From: an uncultured Eubacteriales bacterium
Lineage (GTDB): Bacteria > Bacillota > Clostridia > Oscillospirales > Oscillospiraceae
Assembly (NCBI GenBank): GCA_902492005.1
Contig: CABUJV010000005.1
Coordinates: 27,486 to 91,485 of the forward strand
DNA: 64,000 bases
Direction: 5' to 3'
In this document: piece by piece, positions 41,001-47,594 of the stretch
Position numbering within the stretch: position 1 is the first letter of the stretch
Layout: every line of letters begins with the position of its first letter
Position numbers and translations under genes: made by a program
The notes under the pieces: generated by a model
Database searches by the model: none
Told to the model about the DNA's origin: nothing
Seen by the model: the letters and a program-made list of their open reading frames with translations, nothing else

Positions 41001-41512
41001 CACGCGGAAAACGCTTTGGCGCACAGGGCGGTCAGCACCCTCCGGCAGGGCTGGAACAGCACCAGGGCGATGGCGAAGTTCCCCGCCCCGTGGAGCAGGT
41101 CGAAGGGGATGCCCGCCACCCAGGTGGCGGCAAACATCTGCCACCCCCCTACAGGCAGGTACACCAGAGCGCACAGGGCTCCGAAGGCCAGGCCGAAGGC
41201 GCCGGAGAGGACGGCCCAGCCCACCCGGGATTCCATACCCCGCAGCAGCCAGGCCAGTACGGCCAGCACGGCCCAGACGTACATGTAACTCAGAATCCAG
41301 GTGCTGACGCCCCAGATGAGGGCCTCCAGCGCCACGAACACCGCGATGGGATAGGCGGCCCGCCGCCCCAGCACCGCGGTGTAGACCATCACCAGCAGCG
41401 ACACCGGCTCGATGTTGGGCAGCAGGGCCATGGATACCTGCAGGACCACCAGCAGGGCCCCCAGCAGCCCCAGCACCACGATGCCCCTGGCTCCCAGACG
41501 CCCCCGTTCCAT
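41000..41512 (-). CDS. ECF transporter S component
   Basis: A 170-aa membrane protein with five or six helices, including LVVLQVSMALLPNIEPVSLLVMVYTAVLG and a Trp/Gly-rich AGIPFDLLHGAGNFAIALVLF end, the pattern of ECF substrate-binding S components. The ligand is unknown; the DUF4430 neighbour makes a cobalamin-type or related cofactor plausible. The ATG at 41512 overlaps the stop of that neighbour (TGATG), so the two are translated together. The shared ECF ATPases must be elsewhere. Confidence 0.82.
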   Translation of the reverse strand: MERGRLGARGIVVLGLLGALLVVLQVSMALLPNIEPVSLLVMVYTAVLGRRAAYPIAVFVALEALIWGVSTWILSYMYVWAVLAVLAWLLRGMESRVGWAVLSGAFGLAFGALCALVYLPVGGWQMFAATWVAGIPFDLLHGAGNFAIALVLFQPCRRVLTALCAKAFSA

Positions 41513-41913
41513 CACCAGCTCCCCTTGGTCAGCGTCAGTTCATAGCGCTCCCCGTCAGCGATGGGGGTCAGGTCGGCCCCGTTGGGGGTGATCTCCCCGT
41601 CCTTGGACAGGCTCCAGTAGGTCCGGCCGGCGTCGGAGGCGGTCTCCCCGTCCACCGTCTGGATATACAGGCCGTAGGCCCCGTTTTCCCCCTCCACGCC
41701 CAGCTCCTCACTGGCCAGCAGGGCGGGGCCCAGGTACGCCTCGTCGGTGTGGAGCTCCGCCGTCTTGGTGCTGCCGTCCCCATGGACCACCTCCACGATG
41801 ACGGTCTTGGCTCCGGCCACCGGCTGGGGCCGGGCAAAGTAGTAGACCGCCGCCAGCAGCGCGGCCGCCGCCAGCAGGATCAGGACGCCGATCCGGGCTT
41901 TCTGGTTTTTCAT
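41512..41913 (-). CDS. DUF4430 membrane-anchored protein
   Basis: A 133-aa protein with one N-terminal membrane helix (about 8-26) and an extracytoplasmic DUF4430 domain (VIVEVVHGDGSTKTAELHTDE, GLYIQTVDGETAS, TYWSLSKDGEITPNGADLTPIADGERYELTL). DUF4430 resembles the C-terminal ligand-binding domain of transcobalamin/intrinsic factor. It is probably a surface binding protein that hands substrate to the ECF S component encoded immediately downstream. GGGAGG precedes ATG 41913. Confidence 0.85.
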   Translation of the reverse strand: MKNQKARIGVLILLAAAALLAAVYYFARPQPVAGAKTVIVEVVHGDGSTKTAELHTDEAYLGPALLASEELGVEGENGAYGLYIQTVDGETASDAGRTYWSLSKDGEITPNGADLTPIADGERYELTLTKGSW

Positions 41914-41970
41914 CCGGTCATTTCCTCCCTCTTGGTTTTTCTCCAGTTTATCACAGCTCCCCGCTCTATG

Positions 41971-42012
41971 ACAAGAGGGCCGCGCGGCGCACGGCCCTCT
42001 TGTGGCTTTTTT
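41971..42012 (+). terminator. Hairpin with U-tract after the CotF-like genes
   Basis: A 12-bp stem (41971-41982 with 41992-42003), 9-base loop, GGC, then TTTTTT on the plus strand, although the adjacent genes run on the minus strand. On the minus strand the stem lies past the CotF-like stop codon but has no U-tract. Confidence 0.55.
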
Positions 42013-42265
42013 ACTGGGGTTTCTGGTTCTGAAATTTGGTCTGGGCCTGCTGGATCTTGCTGGCGGGGGCGGGCTCCACCTGGTACCAGCCCTTGGCCTG
42101 GGCCTTCTGGAACAGCTCGCTCTGAGTCACGTGCCCCTGATTGAGCATACGCAGAAAATCGTCTCGCAGCTTGGTATTCACGCATTCGGAAGCATAGGTG
42201 TCGTAGTTGGCGGACATCTTCTTCTCAGTGAAGATAAGGTCTGTGACGCGCTCCTGATCATTCAT
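42011..42265 (-). CDS. CotF-like spore coat protein (second)
   Basis: An 84-aa helical protein of the CotF/spore-coat family: QERVTDLIFTEKKMSANYDTYASEC is the conserved helix, followed by RDDFLRMLNQGHVTQSELFQKAQAKGWYQVE. It is expected in the spore coat or on storage in late sporulation. AAGGAGGG lies before ATG 42265. It is downstream of a second family member and shares its sporulation-type promoter. Confidence 0.85.
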   Translation of the reverse strand: MNDQERVTDLIFTEKKMSANYDTYASECVNTKLRDDFLRMLNQGHVTQSELFQKAQAKGWYQVEPAPASKIQQAQTKFQNQKPQ

Positions 42266-42279
42266 GTGGGGATCCCTCC

Positions 42280-42465
42280 TTAGTTCAGATAGGTCAGCAG
42301 GCAGTCGTAGTTCTGCTTGTGCTGCTGGGCATACTGCTGGAAGCAGGATTTCAGCTCCTGATCGGTGCACTCCTGCTCCGCCGCCTGGTATTTACAGCAC
42401 AGGACCTTTTCAAAGCCCAGCTGATCCTCCAGGGCGGACAGCTCCTTGCCGGTGAGATTGGCCAT
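42280..42465 (-). CDS. CotF-like small spore protein (first)
   Basis: A 61-aa helical protein (LTGKELSALEDQLGFEKVLCCKYQ, LKSCFQQYAQQHKQNYDCLLTYL) with five cysteines, resembling the N-terminal half of CotF-type proteins and typically encoded beside a longer CotF paralogue in Clostridia. An AAAGGAG site precedes ATG 42465. The conserved cysteines could allow disulfide cross-linking in the spore. Confidence 0.8.
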   Translation of the reverse strand: MANLTGKELSALEDQLGFEKVLCCKYQAAEQECTDQELKSCFQQYAQQHKQNYDCLLTYLN

Positions 42466-42498
42466 CGTGGATCACACTCCTTTTTGAGATTGCGGTCC

Positions 42499-42528
42499 TA
42501 GTATCCCACGGCGGCTGGAATTTATTCA
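42499..42528 (-). promoter_or_regulatory. Sigma-G/F-like sporulation promoter for the cotF-type genes
   Basis: Minus-strand TGAATA (42523-42528), 17-bp spacer, GATACTA (42499-42505). This fits the forespore sigma-G pattern (TGAATA and CATACTA) except for one base, 33 bp before the first coat gene. There is no sigma-A alternative. Confidence 0.55.
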
Positions 42529-43071
42529 CTGTTCCGGCATGAGGGGAGCCCCCTCGGCGTCAAAGGAAAACAGGCAGAACAGGCCCTCGTCCCACTGCTT
42601 GAGACGGGAAAAGCAGAACAGGGGCGGCAGGGGAAACTCCCGGTCGAAGGCAAAGGGGCACGCCATGGTCCACCGCTCCCCCTCCCGGCGGACCAGAACC
42701 CGGTCCAGCCCCGCCGCCGCCGAACGGATGCACCGGTCCCGAAAGGCCTCTCCGCGCGGCCGCTCCCAGGTCCAGCCGGCGGGCGGCCCGCCGTTATGGA
42801 AGGAGAAGGCGAGCTCCGCCGCCCCGCCGGTCACCGGCCACGCCCCCTGCCGGCGCAGGGCGTCGGCCGTAAAGGTCCGCTCCGCCGCCAGCCGGCCGCC
42901 GGGCTCCGGCACCAGCGTCCCCAGCAGGGCCCGTCCGCCCCGCCCGGTGAGCCAGACCTTGTACAACCCCCGGCCATCGTCCGGCAGCTCGGCCCGGGCC
43001 AACAGCCGCGGCCCCTTCTCCCGCAGGGTCAGGCTGCCGCGCCCCCCCGCCAGCGCGATCCGCTGTTCCAA
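42526..43071 (-). CDS. Hypothetical 181-aa protein
   Basis: No family recognised. The N-terminal half is beta-rich (GSLTLREKGPRLLARAEL, LYKVWLTGRGGRALLGTLVPE); the C-terminal part is Phe- and Trp-rich (FAFDREFPLPPLFCFSRLKQW, LFCLFSFDAEGAPLMPE). There is no signal peptide or membrane helix. The start is uncertain: TTG 43071 has an ideal AGGAGG 8 bases before it, whereas ATG 43137 has none. Downstream lies the coat-gene promoter, which overlaps its 3' end by three bases. Confidence 0.65.
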   Translation of the reverse strand: MEQRIALAGGRGSLTLREKGPRLLARAELPDDGRGLYKVWLTGRGGRALLGTLVPEPGGRLAAERTFTADALRRQGAWPVTGGAAELAFSFHNGGPPAGWTWERPRGEAFRDRCIRSAAAGLDRVLVRREGERWTMACPFAFDREFPLPPLFCFSRLKQWDEGLFCLFSFDAEGAPLMPEQ

Positions 43072-43202
43072 TCCATCGGCCTCCTCTCCCCGCTCCGGCG
43101 CTTTCACTGCTATTCTATGCCACGCCCCGGCCCCCATGCGCGGGCAATTCCAAAATTTTCATTGGGAATTTTTACATCATGGAAACTTCATTTGCTTTTC
43201 CC

Positions 43203-43231
43203 TTGCTTTGATCCGTCGAATTCTGTATAAT
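43203..43231 (+). promoter_or_regulatory. Promoter of the conserved unknown gene at 43324
   Basis: TTGCTT (43203-43208), 17-bp spacer, TATAAT (43226-43231). An 85-base leader follows with nothing I can assign. Confidence 0.75.
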
Positions 43232-43323
43232 AGAGTCTATTGAAAAAGGCGCCTGATTTTTCCTCCCATCGCGGCCGCGGTGAGTCCTCTCATTCCATCT
43301 CCTGCGGGAAAGGAGTCCAGCCC

Positions 43324-43995
43324 ATGAGTGAACCGCACAGCAATACTGCCACGGAATCCTGGAAGGCCCTCGTCACCCGGCTGCCCGGCGTGCTGGGGGC
43401 CGAATTCACTCTGGAGAACGGGGCCGTGCGCGAGGTCCATATCCTCTCCGACCAGTCCCGCAGCCCCAAACAGATTGTCCGGGACGTGCAGTCGGCTATG
43501 CTGGCCAAGTTCCAGGTGGAGCTGGACCATCGGATCGTCAGCGTGGCCCAGATCCCGGGCTCGGCGGTACACCGTCCGTCCCGGCGCCTGCGCTGCGAGC
43601 AGCTGGAGCTCTCCACCAGCCGGGAGGGAGCCAGCGCCTCCGTCCATCTGCTGGTGGACGGAACGCGCTATGTGGGCCGGGCCGGCTGCGACCTCTCGGT
43701 GGGCGGGCGGTGGCGCGCCATCGCCCAGGCCACCGTGTCGGCCCTGAACCAGCTGCTGGCCCCCGGCTTCATTTTCTCTCTGGACGAGGTCCGGCGCACC
43801 GCCATGGGCGAGCACCAGGCCGTGCTTGTGGGGCTTCTCCTCAAAAGCGGCGGCAAAGCCGAGCCCCTGCTGGGCGCCTGCTACGAGGGAGAGGACCCCA
43901 ATTTCTCGGTGGCGCTGGCCACCCTGGACGCCGTCAACCGGCGGCTGTCCGCCCTTCCTTCTCCGGAGGAGCACGAGGAGGTCCAGGCTCCCTGA
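43324..43995 (+). CDS. Conserved hypothetical protein beside HD-GYP
   Basis: A 223-aa soluble protein. The first 75 residues (LPGVLGAEFTLENGAVREVHILS, SPKQIVRDVQSAMLAKFQVELDHRIVSVAQI) look like a small alpha/beta regulatory domain that I have seen in unannotated Clostridial and actinobacterial proteins. The rest alternates strands and helices (VHLLVDGTRYVGRAGCD, RAIAQATVSALNQLL). No catalytic motif is visible. AAAGGAG precedes ATG 43324. It is followed by a 27-aa peptide ORF, then HD-GYP and DUF5317 genes, so a signalling role is possible but unproven. Confidence 0.75.
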   Translation: MSEPHSNTATESWKALVTRLPGVLGAEFTLENGAVREVHILSDQSRSPKQIVRDVQSAMLAKFQVELDHRIVSVAQIPGSAVHRPSRRLRCEQLELSTSREGASASVHLLVDGTRYVGRAGCDLSVGGRWRAIAQATVSALNQLLAPGFIFSLDEVRRTAMGEHQAVLVGLLLKSGGKAEPLLGACYEGEDPNFSVALATLDAVNRRLSALPSPEEHEEVQAP

Positions 43996-44074
43996 CCTCC
44001 CGCATCAACCGAGCGAAGCGGATATAGCCTGTCTTAGCGGATGGCAGAGTACTGTCACAAGGAGGCTGTATTCG

Positions 44075-44158
44075 ATGAAAAAGGCGAAGATTATGATGGC
44101 CCTCACCGCGCTGGCTTCTATGCTGGCTACCTGCGGCGCATTCTTCAAGATCCGTTGA
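44075..44158 (+). CDS. 27-aa hydrophobic peptide ORF
   Basis: ATG 44075 follows AAGGAGG by 8 bases. The peptide has a basic start (MKKAK), a hydrophobic core (IMMALTALASMLA) and a TCGAFFKIR tail with a single cysteine. It resembles the leader half of small exported signal peptides but lacks the acidic, proline-rich end of AgrD, and no agrB is nearby. A terminator 26 bp after its stop makes it the last gene of the 43324 transcript. Confidence 0.5.
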   Translation: MKKAKIMMALTALASMLATCGAFFKIR

Positions 44159-44184
44159 AAGCGTTGAAGCCCAAGCCCTGAGGT

Positions 44185-44217
44185 GCGGGCAGCCGGCAAT
44201 GGCCGGCTGCCCGCTTT
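44185..44217 (+). terminator. Terminator after the 27-aa ORF
   Basis: A perfect 13-bp stem GCGGGCAGCCGGC with its complement (44202-44214), 4-base loop, then TTT. Confidence 0.75.
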
Positions 44218-44300
44218 CCCCTTCGCCCTTCCATAGCTCCCGCATTCTGTTTCGGGTACTGCGGCCGATCCCACGGTCCCCACGACCATTGGAGGTTTTT

Positions 44301-45629
44301 ATGCAGCCGGTTACAAAAAGGTATATGGCGCTGCTCTCCATCGTCGGGATCAGTGCCGGTATCTATGTGGTCTGGTCCTGGCTTTTCCGTCAGAGGCAGA
44401 GCTGGAGCCCCCATGAACTGGGGGTTCTGGTGGTGCTAACGGTGCTGTGCATTCTCTGTCGGTGTCTGCCCCTCTATGTCCGGGACGACTGTACCATTGA
44501 TATGTCCTTTATCAGCATTCTGGCCGTGGTCCTGCTGCTGGGACCGGAGGCCGCTGTGGCCATTATCTTCCTTACCACCCCGCTGGAGGTCATCCCCACC
44601 GAGGACGGCAAGGGCTTTTATCACATCTTCAACACGGCCCCCAGCAAGCTCCTGTTCAACACCGCCAACCTGAACCTGTCCATGGCGGCGGCGGGCGTGG
44701 TCTATCATGCCGTGGGCGGCGTTCCCGGCGCCATCACCTTCCCCGCCGTGCTGGTTCCCGGCATCCTCTATATCGTCTGCGCCGTGGGCCTCAACGCTGT
44801 GTTCGTGGCCTTTCTCTATTACCTGGAGTACCGGGCGGCCTTTTTTGTCACCTTCGGTCAGATGGCTGTCGGCATGATCCCCAGTCTGCTGTGCAGCGCC
44901 ACGCTGGGCTACTTTCTGGCCATGCTGCTGTCCATGCCCACCTTCTGGCCCGCCATTCTCTTTGTTCTGCCGCTGCTGATGACCCGGTTCTCCTTCCGCC
45001 TCTATCTCGCCGCCCAAAAGCAGCAATACAACATCATCCGGGCCTTTGCCACCGCGCTGGAGGCCAAGGACACCTATACCGAGGGCCACTCGTCCCGGGT
45101 GTCTCTGTACTCCGTCCGGATCGCCCAGAAAATGGGCCTGTCCGGCGCCCGGGTCCGCCGGCTGGAGACCGCCGCCATCTTCCACGACATCGGCAAGATC
45201 GGCGTACCTGACTCGATCCTGGGCAAGCCCGGCATGCTCACCCCGGAGGAGCGGGCCGTCATCCAGCAGCACCCCGCCACCGGCGTATCCATTCTCCAGA
45301 ACATGGACACCTATGAGGACATCATCCCTCTGGTGCTTCACCACCATGAGTTTTTTGACGGCCGGGGCTATCCCGACGGCGCCTCCGGCGACGACCTGCC
45401 GCTGGAGACCTATATTCTGGGGGCGGCGGACGCCTACGACGCCATCACCAGCGACCGCCCCTACCGGAAAGGCCGCACCCCTGCGGAGGCCGCCCGCATC
45501 CTGCGGGAGGAGGCCGGCAGACAGTTCCACCCTGAGGTGGCCCAGGTGGTCGCCGGGATGGCTGAGGCCGGCGAGCTGGCTCCCGACGGCGAAGCGGCGG
45601 TCGAAGCCGGCGCAGCCGCCCGCGTCTGA
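44301..45629 (+). CDS. Membrane HD-GYP domain protein
   Basis: A 442-aa protein. About eight membrane helices fill residues 8-235. A cytosolic HD-GYP phosphodiesterase domain follows: TEGHSSRVSLYSVRIAQ, IFHDIGKIGVPDSIL, VLHHHEFFDGRGYPDG (the GYP loop), ILGAADAYDAITSDRPYR and QFHPEVAQVV. HD-GYP enzymes hydrolyse cyclic di-GMP or related nucleotides. All metal-binding residues appear present. The membrane part may sense an unknown signal. GGAGG precedes ATG 44301; DUF5317 follows 12 bp later. Confidence 0.92.
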   Translation: MQPVTKRYMALLSIVGISAGIYVVWSWLFRQRQSWSPHELGVLVVLTVLCILCRCLPLYVRDDCTIDMSFISILAVVLLLGPEAAVAIIFLTTPLEVIPTEDGKGFYHIFNTAPSKLLFNTANLNLSMAAAGVVYHAVGGVPGAITFPAVLVPGILYIVCAVGLNAVFVAFLYYLEYRAAFFVTFGQMAVGMIPSLLCSATLGYFLAMLLSMPTFWPAILFVLPLLMTRFSFRLYLAAQKQQYNIIRAFATALEAKDTYTEGHSSRVSLYSVRIAQKMGLSGARVRRLETAAIFHDIGKIGVPDSILGKPGMLTPEERAVIQQHPATGVSILQNMDTYEDIIPLVLHHHEFFDGRGYPDGASGDDLPLETYILGAADAYDAITSDRPYRKGRTPAEAARILREEAGRQFHPEVAQVVAGMAEAGELAPDGEAAVEAGAAARV

Positions 45630-45641
45630 GGAGGCACGCCG

Positions 45642-46211
45642 ATGCTGATGCTCTCCGTGGTCCTCGCCCTGCTCCTGGGCTGGTGCACCGGCGGCCGGCT
45701 CTCCCGTTTCGAGGAGGCGGACCTCCGGCTGCTCCCCCTGCCTGTCCTGGCCTTCGCCTGCCAGCGGGCCATGAACGCTCTGGCGGGCCGCATTTCCCTG
45801 CCCTTTGAAGCCTGGGCCTGGCTGCCGCTGCTGCTCTCCTATGGGCTTATCTTCCTCTTTCTGTGGTGGAACCGGCGCCTGAAAAAGACCTGGCTCCTGG
45901 CGGGGGTCGGCGGAGCGTGCAATCTGGCGGTCATCGCCGCCAACGGCTGGAGGATGCCCGTGGCCTCCCGGGCCGCGGCGCTGCTCTCCGAGCAGGGGGC
46001 GGCCGCCCTGCTGGCCGGGGAGATTCCCATGTACCGCGCCGCCGACGCATCCACCCGGCTGCTGTTTTTGGGGGACATCCTCTACTGTCCCCTGCCGCTG
46101 TTCGGCGGTCTGGCCAGCCTGGGAGACATCCTGCTGGCTGCGGGTGCCTTTTTCTGCCTGATGGCCTGTATGCGGCCTTCCCGCCTGCCGGCGTGGTTCA
46201 CAACCGGATAG
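45642..46211 (+). CDS. DUF5317 membrane protein
   Basis: A 189-aa membrane protein with five to six helices, of the DUF5317 family: LLGWCTGGRLSRFEEADLRLLPLPVLAF, ACNLAVIAANGWRMPV and LGDILYCPLPLFGGLASLGDILLAAGAF. The function is unknown. Members commonly sit next to membrane HD-GYP genes in Clostridia, as here, so a shared sensory role is likely. GAGGAGG precedes ATG 45642. Confidence 0.85.
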   Translation: MLMLSVVLALLLGWCTGGRLSRFEEADLRLLPLPVLAFACQRAMNALAGRISLPFEAWAWLPLLLSYGLIFLFLWWNRRLKKTWLLAGVGGACNLAVIAANGWRMPVASRAAALLSEQGAAALLAGEIPMYRAADASTRLLFLGDILYCPLPLFGGLASLGDILLAAGAFFCLMACMRPSRLPAWFTTG

Positions 46212-46223
46212 TCCTTTCTGTGA

Positions 46224-46364
46224 CAGGCGCCCATCGAATGCCCCCGCATGGCCCAGTGCCGCACCCTGCCCACGTGGCGGAAGCTGGACGGCCTCATTCA
46301 GGACCTCTTCGACGGCATCAAGCCGGCGGCCTCCGCCCAGCCGGGAAACGACTATATAATCTAA
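46224..46364 (+). pseudogene. C-terminal remnant of an Rrf2-family regulator
   Basis: An open frame starting right after a TGA reads QAPIECPRMAQCRTLPTWRK then LDGLIQDLFDGI before diverging and stopping. This matches the Fe-S ligand region and last helix of Rrf2/IscR-type regulators (Cys-rich CPR..CRTLPxW, L..I.D.L.GI). The whole N-terminal DNA-binding domain (about 90 residues) is missing, no ribosome site is present, and an internal ATG at 46248 would give only 38 residues. It looks like a decayed gene end. Confidence 0.5.
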
Positions 46365-46378
46365 ACGGTCCGCACGCC

Positions 46379-46412
46379 AAAACACCCGGGACATCTGTCC
46401 CGGGTGTTTTTT
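46379..46412. terminator. Bidirectional terminator
   Basis: A stem of about 14 bp (46379-46392 with 46397-46410) with AAAA/TTTTTT flanks. It serves the DUF5317 side and the minus-strand gene ending at 46427. Confidence 0.88.
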
Positions 46413-46426
46413 CCGCTCCATTCCAT

Positions 46427-46969
46427 TCAGGTTAGGGTATAGCTCCCCCGGACCAGTACGGTCAGGTCGGTGACGGCCTTCAGGCCCCTGCCTTCGGCCG
46501 TGGTGAGATAGAGGTGGTTGGGCTCCACCGCCCCGCCGGAGGCCAGGGTGCCGCCGCCGGTGGTATCGATGAGCCCCGGCGCCGAGGCCGCCACCGCGGT
46601 GGCCGAGCCGGAGCGCAGCAGGAACTCGAAGCCGGTGGCGCCGGTGAGCTGCCGGCCCGCCGCCACATTCACTACTGCAAAGGCGGAAGAGGTCCCCGCG
46701 GTGCCCGTCCCAGCCGAGCCGGACAGCTTCTGCTCCATGTCCCGCTCGTACTGGGCGATGGAGGCATCCAGCCGGTCCACCAGCGCCTGCTCCCGCTGGT
46801 CCAGCCTGACGTCTACGTCGGAGAGGATCCGGGGCGCCGTCACTTCGTTTATGTAGCTCATGGTCACCAGCGGGTCGGTCTGGGTCCCCTGGGAGGCCCC
46901 CAGGAACACCGCCGCCGCTCCCACCGCCAGCACGGCCGCCAAAATGCGTCTGGTCCTGCTTTTTCTCAT
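46427..46969 (-). CDS. Hypothetical exported coiled-coil protein
   Basis: A 180-aa protein with an N-terminal signal or anchor (about 9-26, ILAAVLAVGAAAVFLGA), a coiled-coil segment (about 43-82, DVDVRLDQREQALVDRLDAS, IAQYERDMEQKL), a Gly/Thr/Ser linker and a beta-rich C-terminal domain (FAVVNVAAGRQLTGATGFEFL and HLYLTTAEGRGLKA). No family recognised. GGGAGG precedes ATG 46969. It follows ndoA by 58 bp on the same strand. Confidence 0.7.
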   Translation of the reverse strand: MRKSRTRRILAAVLAVGAAAVFLGASQGTQTDPLVTMSYINEVTAPRILSDVDVRLDQREQALVDRLDASIAQYERDMEQKLSGSAGTGTAGTSSAFAVVNVAAGRQLTGATGFEFLLRSGSATAVAASAPGLIDTTGGGTLASGGAVEPNHLYLTTAEGRGLKAVTDLTVLVRGSYTLT

Positions 46970-47027
46970 CTGTAAAACCTCCCGGTCGAAAAGGGGGAGG
47001 GCCGCCGTCCGGGGCGGCCCCCACACT

Positions 47028-47393
47028 TCAGATCAACTGCTCCGGATGGAGCCCAAAGCTCACCGCGATGGCCGAGTCCACCTGGTGCATCCGCTTGTCG
47101 TCCAGCTTGCCCATTTTTTCGCGCAGCCGCTTCTTATCCAGGGTCCGGATCTGCTCCAGCAGGACCACCGAGTCCTTAGGCAGACCATAGCTCCGGGCGG
47201 ACAGCTCGATGTGGGTGGGGAGCTTCGCCTTGCCGGTCTGTGAGGTGATGGCCGCCGCGATGACGGTGGGACTGTGCCGGTTCCCGGTGTCATTCTGTAT
47301 GATGAGCACCGGGCGCACTCCACCCTGCTCGCTGCCCACCACCGGGCTCAGATCGGCATAAAAAATATCTCCGCGCTTCACGCTGTTGTCCAC
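47028..47393 (-). CDS. ndoA: MazF/EndoA-type mRNA interferase
   Basis: A 121-aa PemK-fold endoribonuclease close to Bacillus NdoA (EndoA), which cuts mRNA at UACAU. Hallmarks: VKRGDIFYADLSPVVGSEQG, RPVLIIQNDTGNRHSPTVI and LPKDSVVLLEQIRTLDK. The start is GTG 47393; an ATG 4 bases upstream is in another frame. In Bacillus it follows alr and its antitoxin gene ndoAI. Here alr is present but the 201-bp gap contains no antitoxin-like ORF. Confidence 0.94.
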   Translation of the reverse strand: MDNSVKRGDIFYADLSPVVGSEQGGVRPVLIIQNDTGNRHSPTVIAAAITSQTGKAKLPTHIELSARSYGLPKDSVVLLEQIRTLDKKRLREKMGKLDDKRMHQVDSAIAVSFGLHPEQLI

Positions 47394-47594
47394 TCATGCT
47401 CACACTCCGCTGGAAGATAGTCACCAACGTCACAGGGAGGGCAAGCCCTATGTAACGCGGTCACTATGATTCTCCCACGGGACGACGGGATTTATACACA
47501 TCCCTTCAAATATCAGGAAGAGTTTTCGCCCCCGCCGCCGCTCCTGCGGGACTCCCCCGAGCCATTCTATGCGCGGGGAGCGGAGGCCGCCACC
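47394..47594 (-). other. alr-ndoA gap without a recognisable antitoxin gene
   Basis: The position where Bacillus carries ndoAI. On the minus strand only a 19-codon frame (47506-47565, MARGSPAGAA to TLPDI) with no ribosome site is present, unlike a ribbon-helix-helix antitoxin. An imperfect inverted repeat occurs around 47415-47465. No clear promoter or terminator is seen. Confidence 0.6.

Noticed and set aside
41971..42012. A plus-strand transcript ending at the hairpin with U-tract
   Set aside because: No plus-strand gene precedes it; the hairpin is listed only as a structure near the minus-strand CotF gene end.
44075..44158. The 27-aa peptide as a classical AgrD autoinducer
   Set aside because: It lacks the acidic proline-containing C-terminus and there is no agrB gene alongside, so only a generic peptide ORF is claimed.
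44436..47024. An 862-codon minus-strand frame opposite HD-GYP and DUF5317
   Set aside because: Antisense shadow; its first part overlaps the real minus-strand 180-aa gene in another frame.
47397..47402. ATG just upstream of ndoA as its start codon
   Set aside because: It is in a different frame from ndoA and would encode a short unrelated peptide; GTG 47393 gives the correct family N-terminus.
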